From contig NZ_CM001166.1 of NCBI RefSeq assembly GCF_000213055.1, positions 83,348 through 147,347 on the forward strand: DNA of 64,000 nucleotides. Reading direction: 5' to 3'. The notes beneath the pieces were generated by a model. That model searched no databases and was not told the origin of the DNA. It worked only from the letters and a program-made list of their open reading frames with translations. Of this stretch, positions 34,030 through 41,558 are shown piece by piece (the stretch's first letter is position 1; each line of letters starts with the position of its first letter). A program made the translations under genes and the position numbers. The DNA comes from Streptomyces sp. Tu6071 (GTDB lineage: Bacteria > Actinomycetota > Actinomycetes > Streptomycetales > Streptomycetaceae).

Positions 34030-34054
34030 CCACTGCGAGTACGAGGAGATGCCC

Positions 34055-34225
34055 GTGAACCACACCCCGCGCGCCGACTCCGACCGCGCCCTCGCCTACC
34101 CCGAACCCCCCGCCACCTCCACCTGGCACCACACCACCACGCCCCGCCCGCGCACCCGCAAGCTCACCCCCGAGCAGCAGCGCCACAACCGCGAACGCCT
34201 CCAGCACGAGCTCAGCGCGAAGTGA
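34055..34225 (+). CDS. Small unrecognised protein
   Basis: 56 residues. The GTG at 34055 is preferred since GAGGAG stands 6 bases ahead; an ATG two codons earlier directly abuts that site. Pro/Thr/His-rich with a basic end (LTPEQQRHNRERLQHELSAK). Its stop overlaps the next start. Confidence 0.5.
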   Translation: MNHTPRADSDRALAYPEPPATSTWHHTTTPRPRTRKLTPEQQRHNRERLQHELSAK

Positions 34226-35100
34226 GCGCCGTGTACGCCGACCTGAACCCCGCCCAGACCGCCGAAGCCCTCGAACTCACCCCACCCAGCCCCGACACCG
34301 AAGCAGCCGCCGCCCGCACCGTCGCCCGCCACGCCCACGGCAAGGAGGACCTCGTCCTCCTCCTCGACGCCCTCGGCCTCCCCCACAACGACGACACCCT
34401 CACCGCGCTGTTCCCCCTCCTCACGGAAACCGGAGCCACCCTTCCCATGACCGCCAAGAACCCCGCCACCGTCCTCGCCCCCGCAGTCGATATCGCGGCC
34501 TTCGACGCCGCTCCCGCTCCCGCTCCCGCTGGCCGGAGCGTGTCTGCGTTCGAGGCCATGGCCCTCTCGATGCACACCAACGGCGACAGCATCCAGGGGA
34601 TCTGCGCGGCCACCGGCCTGAGCGAGACCGAACTCAGCGACCTCCTCGCCGCCCCGGCCACCGGTACCCCGGACGTCGCGCTCGCCGTCACCCCCGAGAT
34701 CCAGGAACTGCTCGACTGGGCGGCCGCGCACCCGGCCGCCTCGGTCCGCAGCCGCGCCGCCCGCATCACCGCCGACCTGGCCGAGCTGTCCGAGCGCCGC
34801 GACAGCGAGGCCGCGCAGCGCGAGGCCGAAGCGAAGGTCGCCAGGGCCAAGGCCGAACTGGAGAAGGCGCAGGAGGAGCTGCGCACCGTCAAGGCCGGCA
34901 CCCGCACCACCACGGCGGCCGCCGTGGCCGCCCCGATTCGCGCGGCCCTCGGCAGCGGCCGTACCCGGGAGGAGCTCGCCGCCGTACGGGCGTGGGCGCG
35001 CGAGAACGGCCATCAGGTCGCCGACACCGGGATCGTGCCCAAGCGGGTCCTTCAGGCGTACGACACCGCGCACCGGGCGCCGGTCCGGAAGGCCGGCTGA
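34222..35100 (+). CDS. Lsr2-type DNA-binding domain fused to a plasmid-type N-terminus
   Basis: 292 residues, GTG start. Residues 30-70 (TVARHAHGKEDLVLLLDALG) resemble small proteins common on Streptomyces plasmids. The middle holds a helix-turn-helix-like stretch (NGDSIQGICAATGLSETELS) and a coiled coil (residues 190-235). The C-terminal VRAWARENGHQVADTGIVPK RVLQAYDTAH matches the Lsr2 AT-hook-like DNA-binding domain (motif split here for length). Lsr2 silences AT-rich foreign DNA. The usual Lsr2 N-terminal dimerisation domain is missing. It may modulate host silencing of the plasmid. Confidence 0.75.
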   Translation: MSAVYADLNPAQTAEALELTPPSPDTEAAAARTVARHAHGKEDLVLLLDALGLPHNDDTLTALFPLLTETGATLPMTAKNPATVLAPAVDIAAFDAAPAPAPAGRSVSAFEAMALSMHTNGDSIQGICAATGLSETELSDLLAAPATGTPDVALAVTPEIQELLDWAAAHPAASVRSRAARITADLAELSERRDSEAAQREAEAKVARAKAELEKAQEELRTVKAGTRTTTAAAVAAPIRAALGSGRTREELAAVRAWARENGHQVADTGIVPKRVLQAYDTAHRAPVRKAG

Positions 35101-35102
35101 CC

Positions 35103-35585
35103 ATGACCGACGACGCGATAGCCCTGGACGAGGAGACCGTGCCCGGCGACCTGCACGGATCGACGGCGCGGTTCCGCCTCACCGTCTCCCCCACGGACGA
35201 GCGCACGGACGAGATGATCCTTCCCTGCAGCGTCACCGACCCGGCGCTCGCGCACACCGTCATCCACGACCTGGTCCCCGGCGACAAGCTCCGCGTCACC
35301 GGCCACCTCCGGCTGCCCCGCACGCCGGACGAGCCGATGCGGCTGGACGTCACCGAGCTCGCCGTGCTGGAGACCGCGCCGGAACTGTCCGACCCGGCCG
35401 CCGTCACCACAGCCGTCCTCGAGCGGCACGGGCCGTACGTCTGCTGGTTCGACGCCGAGAACTCCGGTGAGATCCCGGTGTGGACCGAGGCCGGGGTCTG
35501 GGTCGGGCACGCCGGTGACCCGGACGCTCTGGGCGAGCTGATCGAAGCCTTCGAGCAGCGCCAGGCCGCCAGCGGCGAGCAATAG
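35103..35585 (+). CDS. Unrecognised beta-rich protein, possible OB fold
   Basis: 160 residues, two bases after the Lsr2-C gene. STARFRLTVSPTDERTDEMI, PGDKLRVTGHLRLP and DVTELAVLETAPELS form a strand-rich first 100 residues that resembles an OB-type nucleic-acid-binding barrel by pattern only. The C-terminal 50 residues are separate. No family assignment. Confidence 0.55.
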   Translation: MTDDAIALDEETVPGDLHGSTARFRLTVSPTDERTDEMILPCSVTDPALAHTVIHDLVPGDKLRVTGHLRLPRTPDEPMRLDVTELAVLETAPELSDPAAVTTAVLERHGPYVCWFDAENSGEIPVWTEAGVWVGHAGDPDALGELIEAFEQRQAASGEQ

Positions 35586-35595
35586 CGGAACCGCC

Positions 35596-36063
35596 GTGCC
35601 CATCCGTCCCGAGAACCTGCACCGCTACCCGCGCAACTGGCCCCAGATCAGTGCGCGCATCCGCTTCGAGCGGGCGGGCGGCCGCTGCGAGTGCGAAGGC
35701 CAGTGCGGCCTGACGCACCCGGGCGGCCGCTGCCCCGCCGTCCACGCGGAGACCCACCCCACTACCGGGTCCGTTGTCTGCCTCACCACCGCCCACCTCA
35801 ACCACACACCCGAAGACGTGCGGGACGAAAACCTCCTCGCCGCCTGCCAGCTCTGCCACCTGCGCATCGACCACGGCCACCACCAGGTCACCCGCGCACG
35901 CACCCTCGACGCCCGTACGGCGGCCACCGGACAGCTCGGCATCCTCGACAACGCCGACCTGGTCCGAACCGAACCACCCACCCCGCCGCCCCGGCCGCCC
36001 GCACCCCGCACAACACCCGCCGACCGCCAGCAACTCACCCTCACCGACCAGGAGGCCCCCTGA
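35596..36063 (+). CDS. HNH endonuclease-type protein
   Basis: 155 residues, GTG start. RYPRNWPQISARIRFERAGG leads to CECEGQCG, then HLNHTPEDVRDENLLAACQL CHLRIDH: the H-N-H metal finger with N at HLNH and the final CHLRIDH (motif split here). The Pro-rich last 30 residues are probably disordered. This class often occurs in phages and plasmids as nicking or homing nucleases. Overlaps the next gene by TGATG. Confidence 0.85.
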   Translation: MPIRPENLHRYPRNWPQISARIRFERAGGRCECEGQCGLTHPGGRCPAVHAETHPTTGSVVCLTTAHLNHTPEDVRDENLLAACQLCHLRIDHGHHQVTRARTLDARTAATGQLGILDNADLVRTEPPTPPPRPPAPRTTPADRQQLTLTDQEAP

Positions 36064-36245
36064 TGCCCAAGCAGCCCCAACCCCCGCGCACCGTCCTGGA
36101 GCGCTTCCCCGCCGGAGGCCCCCGCGGCTCCTGGCCCGCCGAAGCGTTCGCCGCCGCCCAGCGCGCTCAAGGTGCGCGGGTGCAGGTCGTCATGGACCTG
36201 CACACCGACCAGTTCCTCGTGGTCACCGACACCACTACCCACTGA
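36063..36245 (+). CDS. Small unrecognised protein after HNH
   Basis: 60 residues, MPKQPQPPRTVLERFPAGGP onward, with the C-terminal half (VQVVMDLHTDQFLVVTDTTT) strand-rich. Coupled to HNH through TGATG. No function assigned. Confidence 0.55.
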   Translation: MPKQPQPPRTVLERFPAGGPRGSWPAEAFAAAQRAQGARVQVVMDLHTDQFLVVTDTTTH

Positions 36246-36267
36246 TCCACTTCACCGAGAGGTACTC

Positions 36268-36687
36268 ATGACCGAGACCGAGACCACCCGCTACACCGCC
36301 GACGTGGTCGCCCTGACTCCCGACGGCAACGTCCTGCTGATCGAGCGCGACTGGCCGCCCTTCGAGGGCGCCTGGGCGCTGCCGGGTGGCCACCAGGATG
36401 AGGGGGAGACCAGCCGCATGGCGGCTGCTTGGGAACTCCTGGAGGAGACCGGGGTCCGCGTCGACCCCGACCAGCTGCGCACGATCGGCACATGGGACCA
36501 GCCCGGCCGCGACCCGCGCGGCAGGTACAGCACCGACGCCTACCTCGACGTCGTCCCCACCGGCACTCCGATCACCGCCGGGGACGACACCCGCACCGCC
36601 CGCTGGTGGCCTCTGGACGCACTTCTGGAACGGCTCGCGTTCGACCACGCCGACATCCTCCACGCGGCCACAGCGTCCAGCGCCTGA
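36268..36687 (+). CDS. Nudix hydrolase
   Basis: 139 residues. The Nudix box is GHQDEGETSRMAAAWELLEE TG (residues 42-63; motif split). It keeps G, both spacing elements and the catalytic EExG, but the usual Arg before the first catalytic Glu is Trp. ALPGG precedes it, as expected. Nudix enzymes hydrolyse nucleoside diphosphates linked to another moiety. Last gene of the long rightward operon, followed by a terminator. Confidence 0.88.
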   Translation: MTETETTRYTADVVALTPDGNVLLIERDWPPFEGAWALPGGHQDEGETSRMAAAWELLEETGVRVDPDQLRTIGTWDQPGRDPRGRYSTDAYLDVVPTGTPITAGDDTRTARWWPLDALLERLAFDHADILHAATASSA

Positions 36688-36944
36688 ACACACCGCACAT
36701 ACCGCGACACCGGAGCGCCGCGCCCGACCTCCCTGGCCGGAGGCGGCGCTTCGGTGTCGCCACCCTGCTGGGTGCCATGGTGAGCGGCCGATTCCAGGAG
36801 CGCGCCGCCGAACGGCAGGTGCTCACCGCCCACGGAGAGACGATCCGCCGTGACCGCTCCCCCGCTCTGATGGCTGCCGCAGACATTCCCGACCCCGACG
36901 AAGATGCGCCCGCTGACTGGGGATCTGACGCTCCGCTCAGCCTT

Positions 36945-36980
36945 GAAGCCCCGTCCCAGCACAGGCTGGGACGGGGCTTC
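36945..36980 (+). terminator. Rho-independent terminator of the island operon
   Basis: Perfect 16-bp stem GAAGCCCCGTCCCAGC / GCTGGGACGGGGCTTC with loop ACAG, followed by TTTGCGTT. It lies 258 bp after the Nudix stop and no convincing gene lies between. Confidence 0.85.
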
Positions 36981-37003
36981 TTTGCGTTCCAGGCCCAACT
37001 CCC

Positions 37004-37049
37004 CGACCAAGATCGTTCTACCGCAATCGGGGTAGAACGATCTTGGTCG
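37004..37049. repeat. 19-bp perfect inverted repeat
   Basis: CGACCAAGATCGTTCTACC (37004-37022), 8-base loop GCAATCGG, then the exact reverse complement (37031-37049). It has no U-tract and lower GC than its surroundings. It follows the operon terminator, so it is more likely a protein-binding or recombination-related site, or the scar of a mobile element, than a second terminator. Confidence 0.75.
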
Positions 37050-37122
37050 AGTCTGGAGCAACGGCGAGGCGTCTGGCTGGAACCGCCCCGCAGCGACCTT
37101 CTTTCCTCACACGCGAAGAGTG

Positions 37123-37156
37123 ACGGGCCCCGGAGACGACTACATCCGGGGCCCGT
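37123..37156. terminator. GC-rich hairpin
   Basis: Perfect 11-bp stem ACGGGCCCCGG / CCGGGGCCCGT with a 12-base loop, in an otherwise empty 550-bp stretch (36690-37240). It could terminate leftward transcription from the remnant region to its right. Confidence 0.5.
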
Positions 37157-37280
37157 AGCCGTCCTAGTTCCCACGAGAGGGCGAAGCATTCCGGGTTCAC
37201 GGAAGTCTCACCCGCCTCCCGCCTGACGACAGGGGACCATCGCGCGTGAAGAGGCCTCGCGTCGCGCTTCGGCAGCACGC

Positions 37281-37487
37281 TCACGTTTTCAGGAGGGCCG
37301 GTCTCGTGCCGAGCACACGGCGCCCGTCCGCCACCGCGCGGGTGGCGGCGGCCCGGACCGCCTCGGGCACGTCGAGGAGCCGTTCCGCAGGGATGCGGGG
37401 CTCAACATCCGACGCGACCCTCTTGGCCAGCAAGAACGGGACACCGGGCTGGGGGCCTGTGCCCAGGCGGCGGCGGGCGGTACTCAT
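37281..37487 (-). pseudogene. Possible gene remnant, C-terminal part
   Basis: The leftward frame beginning MSTARRRLGTGPQPGVPFLL, with VEPRIPAERLLDVPEAVRAA following, has good third-position GC bias and looks like the end of a protein. No start with a ribosome site and no family is recognised. It sits beside a transposase remnant, so disruption by an insertion is plausible. Confidence 0.3.
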
Positions 37488-37739
37488 CCACCGCTCCTGC
37501 CCCGTGTGGAGCGCCGTCAAAACGACCACGACTTTGCTTCTGAATTCCTGTGAGACCCTGTCCGGCCCGCCGCTCTCACGGCGCTGCAGCGGCTGGGAGC
37601 GAGATACCCCCCGGCCGGAGCAAGCAGTGGAAAGGCCCTCTGTCACTGGCCGCGGGCGGCGGCCCGATCCTGGCCAGTCGGTGTGCCTCACCAAATTTTG
37701 CGCGGCCGTCGCCTCCTTAAGGGCGGGCGCCGTTCACGA

Positions 37740-38105
37740 CGGCTACAGCGTGACGGGAGGCCTGCCAACGGGTGCGGCCGGCTCGGCCCGGGTCTTGCCC
37801 GGCCGGACGCCGTCTTGGCGGACCGCGCGTATGCATCCCGCGCGATCCGTGAGCATCTCCGGCGGCGAGGCATCCGTGCCGTGATCCCGCAGCCCGCCGA
37901 CCAGGTCGGTCACCGTCTGCGGCGAGGTCGCGCCGGTGGCCGACCGCCCGGCTTCGATGCGGAGGCGTACAAGCAGCGCAACGCGGTCGAGCGGTGTATC
38001 AATCGGTTCAAGCAGTGGCGTGGTCTGGCCATGCGAACGGACAAGCTCGCCATCGCCTACCGGGCAGCGCTCCATTTCGCTGCCATCCTCATCTGGGCTC
38101 GGGCG
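37740..38105 (+). pseudogene. IS5-family transposase remnant (C-terminal half)
   Basis: The reading frame contains DAVLADRAYASRAIREHLRR (second catalytic Asp region), AYKQRNAVERCINRFKQWRG (catalytic Glu region) and AALHFAAILIWARA, the usual end. The N-terminal half and first catalytic Asp are missing and no full start region exists, so it is a decayed element. It is a different IS from the intact copy at 10348, though of the same family. Confidence 0.8.
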
Positions 38106-38106
38106 T

Positions 38107-38631
38107 ATGGACGTTGGGCGGCCCTATTTGGAGAGGCACGTCCTCAGCCCAGCGTGGCAGCATGCGGCAATGGTCTTTCGACACCCCGACGGCGACTATG
38201 CGATCACCGCAATCTACTCCGTGCCCGATGACGCCTGGCATCTGGAACTGGATCTCGTGGCCGGGCAACGGAGTCTCGTGACCGCAACCACCCCCGACGA
38301 GGATCCGGCACGGGAGCCGACAGTGCGCTTCAACCCGAGCGCAGAACACACCGACGTCCCGTACGAGGTCATGCGCTGGTTCATGCACCAGGTTGATGAA
38401 GAGATCCGTAGCTCCCGTGCCTGGATGCGGCTGAGACCGGAGCTCGTCGAGATCGTCTATCAACTACGTCAGGAGCACATGGGTGTCATCGACGATGACG
38501 CCTTTCCCCAGGTTCTGGCGGACATGCGTACCACGGTGCCTGAGGAGGACCTCCCCGCCGTTCTAGAGGCCGCCTTCGGGCGGAACCCTGACGGCACCAC
38601 CAAGACCACCCGCAAACGCCCCAGCCTGTAG
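38107..38631 (+). CDS. Unrecognised protein next to IS remnant
   Basis: About 174 residues from the ATG at 38107, or 153 from the ATG at 38170. FRHPDGDYAITAIYSVPDDA and WHLELDLVAGQRSLVTATTP suggest a strand-rich N-terminal half; the end is helical and basic. The 5' boundary touches the transposase remnant, so the start may be displaced. Function unknown. Confidence 0.5.
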   Translation: MDVGRPYLERHVLSPAWQHAAMVFRHPDGDYAITAIYSVPDDAWHLELDLVAGQRSLVTATTPDEDPAREPTVRFNPSAEHTDVPYEVMRWFMHQVDEEIRSSRAWMRLRPELVEIVYQLRQEHMGVIDDDAFPQVLADMRTTVPEEDLPAVLEAAFGRNPDGTTKTTRKRPSL

Positions 38632-38697
38632 GCGATCAAGGAGACACGCCCTACCGCCCTGGCGCCGCTCGCGACCAAGCCGCAGTGGGGCGAGGGC

Positions 38698-38739
38698 CCT
38701 CCGGTCTCAGCAACGAGCCGGCGTTGCTGAGATCGGAGG
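38698..38739. terminator. Bidirectional hairpin between convergent genes
   Basis: TCTCAGCAACG (38705-38715) pairs with CGTTGCTGAGA (38722-38732), extended outward by CCTCCG / CGGAGG. It lies between the rightward 38107 gene and leftward parB, and would stop transcription from both sides. Confidence 0.75.
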
Positions 38740-38758
38740 ACCTCGGTGAGGCACCGTC

Positions 38759-39811
38759 TCATGTGGCCATGAGCTCTTGGAGCGCCTTGTAGTCCTCCGG
38801 CGTCATGTGCTCCCGCAGGATCCGGTGGACAACGTTGACGTGCCGCCATGGGATCGCTGTGACCGGGATGAGAGCTGCTGGCGCTGTGCGGGGAGTTGCG
38901 GGCTGTGGAGGGCGCGGCGGCTGCGACGACTCAGGCGGTTCGGATGATGAGGCGGGGGCGGAGGTGATTACGGCGTAATCATGCGCCGGCTGTTTTCTGC
39001 TCTCGGGCACGTTCGGTGAGGCGATTACGCCGTAATCATTCTCGGCCCGCTCCCCCGTGTCGGCCGCCTGGGTGGCCGCACCTTTCCGGCTCCGCACGGT
39101 GCGCTGCGTGGATTCCTTGTCCTTGAGCGCCTGGAGCGCTGCGGGTTGCTCCTCGGCCGGTTTGTTGCCGATGGCTCGGAGGTGTTCGATCTTCTCGGTG
39201 CCGACCAGGTTCTGCATCTCTTCGGAGAGTCCGAGGAGTGCGAGGCGCGTCGAGATCCATGGCTGGGAGCGGTGCAGGCGTGCGGCGAGGGCACGTTGTG
39301 AGCCGTGGAGGGCGAGGAGTCGTTGCAGGGCGCGGGCTTCGTCCAGTTCGGAGAGTTCGCGGCGGTGGATGTTGGCGACGAGGGCGGATTCGAGGATCTC
39401 TTCGCTGGTGCCGCCCTGGCCGTCGTCGACCATGACCTTCACGGTGGTGAGGCCGGCTTCGCGGGCTGCTGCGAGACGGCTGGAGCCGTCGACGACGACG
39501 TATGCCGTGTCGGGTTCGAGTTTCTCCTCGGCGGCGGGGTTCGCGGCGATGTATGCGTCGCGGTTCATGACCGTGATGGCCTGCTTCTGCCCGTGGTCCT
39601 TGAGGCTTCCGGCGAGGTCGGTGAGGTCGCCGAGGGAGGAGCGCGGGTTGTCCGGGTTCAGGCTGATCCGGTGAGGGGGCAGCTCGGTGGGGGAGGGCAC
39701 GCCTTCAGTGGGTACTTGGCGTGCTTGGGCGATGGCTGCTCGGCGGGGGCTGACGGGGGCGCCGCGGCCTGCGAAGCGTCCGCCTCCGAGCTTGTCTGCT
39801 TTGGGTGTCAT
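38759..39811 (-). CDS. parB: ParB-family partition protein
   Basis: 350 residues. The N-terminal ParB/Srx domain runs from ISLNPDNPRSSLGDLTDLAG to VVVDGSSRLAAAREAGL; residues 170-200 hold the helix-turn-helix (HGSQRALAARLHRSQPWIST). The last 100 residues are Pro/Ser-rich then helical (dimerisation). ParB would bind parS and spread as a CTP-dependent clamp. Its ATG overlaps the parA stop (ATGA). Two palindromic TGATTACGnCGTAATCA-type sites lie inside its own coding sequence at 38965 and 39021. Confidence 0.93.
   Translation of the reverse strand: MTPKADKLGGGRFAGRGAPVSPRRAAIAQARQVPTEGVPSPTELPPHRISLNPDNPRSSLGDLTDLAGSLKDHGQKQAITVMNRDAYIAANPAAEEKLEPDTAYVVVDGSSRLAAAREAGLTTVKVMVDDGQGGTSEEILESALVANIHRRELSELDEARALQRLLALHGSQRALAARLHRSQPWISTRLALLGLSEEMQNLVGTEKIEHLRAIGNKPAEEQPAALQALKDKESTQRTVRSRKGAATQAADTGERAENDYGVIASPNVPESRKQPAHDYAVITSAPASSSEPPESSQPPRPPQPATPRTAPAALIPVTAIPWRHVNVVHRILREHMTPEDYKALQELMAT
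38965..38981. promoter_or_regulatory. parS-like palindrome 1 (inside parB)
   Basis: TGATTACGGCGTAATCA, a perfect palindrome around one central base. It is in the coding sequence of the C-terminal part of parB. Confidence 0.7.
39021..39037. promoter_or_regulatory. parS-like palindrome 2 (inside parB)
   Basis: CGATTACGCCGTAATCA, differing from the consensus TGATTACGnCGTAATCA at one end base. It lies 56 bp from site 1, within parB. Confidence 0.68.
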
Positions 39812-41076
39812 GCGAGCTCCCGGGCGAGGGCGCGCATGGCGACGGACTGTGTGCAGGTGGGGGAGTAGGACAGGAGCGGTTGTTGCATGCGTACGGCTTC
39901 CTTCTGCTCCTTGAGGTCGCCGACGAGGCCGACGACGCGGGGGTCCTTTATGTCGACCCAGCCCTGGAGGGAGCTGGTGGCGATGTAGCCGCGGCGGGCG
40001 TCGTAGAGGTTGACGACGATGCCGAGGTAATCGATGACGACGTCGAGGTCGCTGCGGAGGTCGTCGATCTGGGTGGTGAGCATGTCGTAGGCGTCGGCGG
40101 AGCTGTCTTCGGCCTGGACGACGATGAGGGTGCCTGACTGTCCGGGGGCTTCGCCGTCGCGGCGGTGGCCGTAGTAGATCGCGGCGTCCATGGAGAGGCC
40201 GAGGCTGGGTGGGCAGTCGACGATGATTACGTCGTAATCACCTTCGAGGGGGGCGAGGGCTCGTTCCAGGGCTTTCTCGCTGGCGCGAACGGACGCGAGT
40301 TTGACGTCGAGGAGGAAGGCGTCGTTGCAGCCGGGCAGCATGTGGAGCCGGTCGCCGAAGTGTTCCTGGTCGACGGCGACGATCAGGTCGCGGAGTTCGC
40401 CCTTTGCCTCTCCGCCCATGTGCTTGGTGAGGCTGTCGCCGTCGAGGGGGAGGGGCTCGGCGCCGAGCTGGCGGGTGAGGTGGCATTGGGGGTCGAAGTC
40501 GATCAGGAGGACGCGCAAGCCGAGGCCGGGGAGGTTTTCTACCTCGAGCGCGTCGCTGCTGCCGTCAGTTTCCGGTGATGCGAGTTGTGCGGCGGCGAGC
40601 TGCTTGGCGACTCGTACCGGGCGCAGGGTGTCAGGGTTCTCGGCCAGGGCTTCTCCTGTCCCTGCCGTGATGGCGGTCTTGCCGACACCGCCTTTCTGGT
40701 TGCAGACGATGATGCGGCGGGTTGTCTCTGGACGGATGACCTCGGGGGAGGGGTTCATGTCGAGCCACAGCTGCACGGCTTGTGCCAGGCCCTGAGTAAG
40801 AGTCACGTCACGGGCGGCGGCAGCCTTCTTGAAGGTGTCCCACTGGCCCGGGGGGAGGAAGGTCGCGAAGGAGCTGGCGCCGCTGACGTCAACGGCTGCG
40901 GGGGAGGCGGCGAGGGCGGTCCAGGCGTGGATGGCTTGTTCCACGGCGATCTGGATGTCGAGGCGATGTTGTGCCGCACGGATCTTGAGTTGTTGGCGGA
41001 GGCTGGCGGGGAGTTTGGAGACGACCTTTTCGCGGTCGCTGGGCTGACTCATGGGTGAGATGTTACTAACCATCAC
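39808..41076 (-). CDS. parA: ParA-family partition ATPase with N-terminal ribbon-helix-helix-like repeats
   Basis: 422 residues from a GTG/ATG pair at 41076; an ATG at 41052 is also possible and none has a clear ribosome site. The deviant Walker A is IIVCNQKGGVGKTAI (residues 120-134), Walker B DYDVIIVDCPPSLG and the A' region VLLIDFDPQCHL. The N-terminal 110 residues contain two similar short units, LPASLRQQLKIRAAQHRLDI and LPPGQWDTFKKAAAARDVTL, each followed by an AV..W/L helix, resembling ribbon-helix-helix DNA-binding units. Such an extension would let ParA autoregulate the operon. A parS-like site lies just upstream (41121) and another inside the gene (40224). Confidence 0.92.
   Translation of the reverse strand: MMVSNISPMSQPSDREKVVSKLPASLRQQLKIRAAQHRLDIQIAVEQAIHAWTALAASPAAVDVSGASSFATFLPPGQWDTFKKAAAARDVTLTQGLAQAVQLWLDMNPSPEVIRPETTRRIIVCNQKGGVGKTAITAGTGEALAENPDTLRPVRVAKQLAAAQLASPETDGSSDALEVENLPGLGLRVLLIDFDPQCHLTRQLGAEPLPLDGDSLTKHMGGEAKGELRDLIVAVDQEHFGDRLHMLPGCNDAFLLDVKLASVRASEKALERALAPLEGDYDVIIVDCPPSLGLSMDAAIYYGHRRDGEAPGQSGTLIVVQAEDSSADAYDMLTTQIDDLRSDLDVVIDYLGIVVNLYDARRGYIATSSLQGWVDIKDPRVVGLVGDLKEQKEAVRMQQPLLSYSPTCTQSVAMRALARELA
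40224..40240. promoter_or_regulatory. parS-like palindrome 3 (inside parA)
   Basis: TGATTACGTCGTAATCA, perfect palindrome around one base, inside the parA coding sequence close to the Walker B codons. Confidence 0.7.
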
Positions 41077-41120
41077 GAGGGAGATGGGGGGTGCGGGGTT
41101 AGTTCACTCAATTGCCTGGG

Positions 41121-41137
41121 TGATTACGCCGTAATCA
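41121..41137. promoter_or_regulatory. parS-like palindrome 4 (parA upstream)
   Basis: TGATTACGCCGTAATCA extended by GG and CC to a 21-base palindrome (41119-41139). It stands 43 bp ahead of the parA start, where it could serve as centromere, operator or both. Confidence 0.75.
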
Positions 41138-41139
41138 CC

Positions 41140-41558
41140 CAGGGCTCTTGATGCCGGTCGCCGTAGGCCGATTCAGTCTTCCGTCCGGCTGTCCTCGGAC
41201 AACTGCAGGGCCGGGAGACCGCTTCTTGCGCTGGGCTCTGCCTCACGGAGGGAGGCGCGCGGCATCGGCGAGCTGATCCAGGCGCTCACGCGGCTCCGGC
41301 GAGAGGTGAGGAGGGCCGGGGCAACCAGGTGGCCTCCGTTCTTAAGGGTGCGGTCCCCGTTACTTTCCCCCGTTCCCGGGCGGCTTCGGGGGCGGGCAAC
41401 CGGTCGCGTTCCGACACCTGGTGCGGTCACGCCAACGTCTGTCCTGCTGCCCCGTGCGCGGAGGCGAGCGGGGGCCACGGTGTGCGTTCCACCTGGTGCA
41501 GTTCACCCGGTGGGGGAGTGCGGGACATCCCGTCATCCGGTGCGCTCGGTGAGGTGCA
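41140..41558. other. Intergenic region right of parA
   Basis: No gene could be supported. The stretch holds the presumed parA promoter (leftward) near 41080-41120 and several short overlapping open frames without ribosome sites. GGTGCGGT / GGTGCAGTT / GGTGCGCT repeats of the form ACCTGGTGC and CCGGTGC occur at about 41418-41545, possibly a protein-binding cluster. Confidence 0.35.

Noticed and set aside
36429..37226. A rightward frame running from the Nudix gene through two hairpins to 37226.
   Set aside because: It crosses a textbook terminator and a perfect 19-bp inverted repeat, has no ribosome site at any internal start, and loses codon bias after the Nudix stop.
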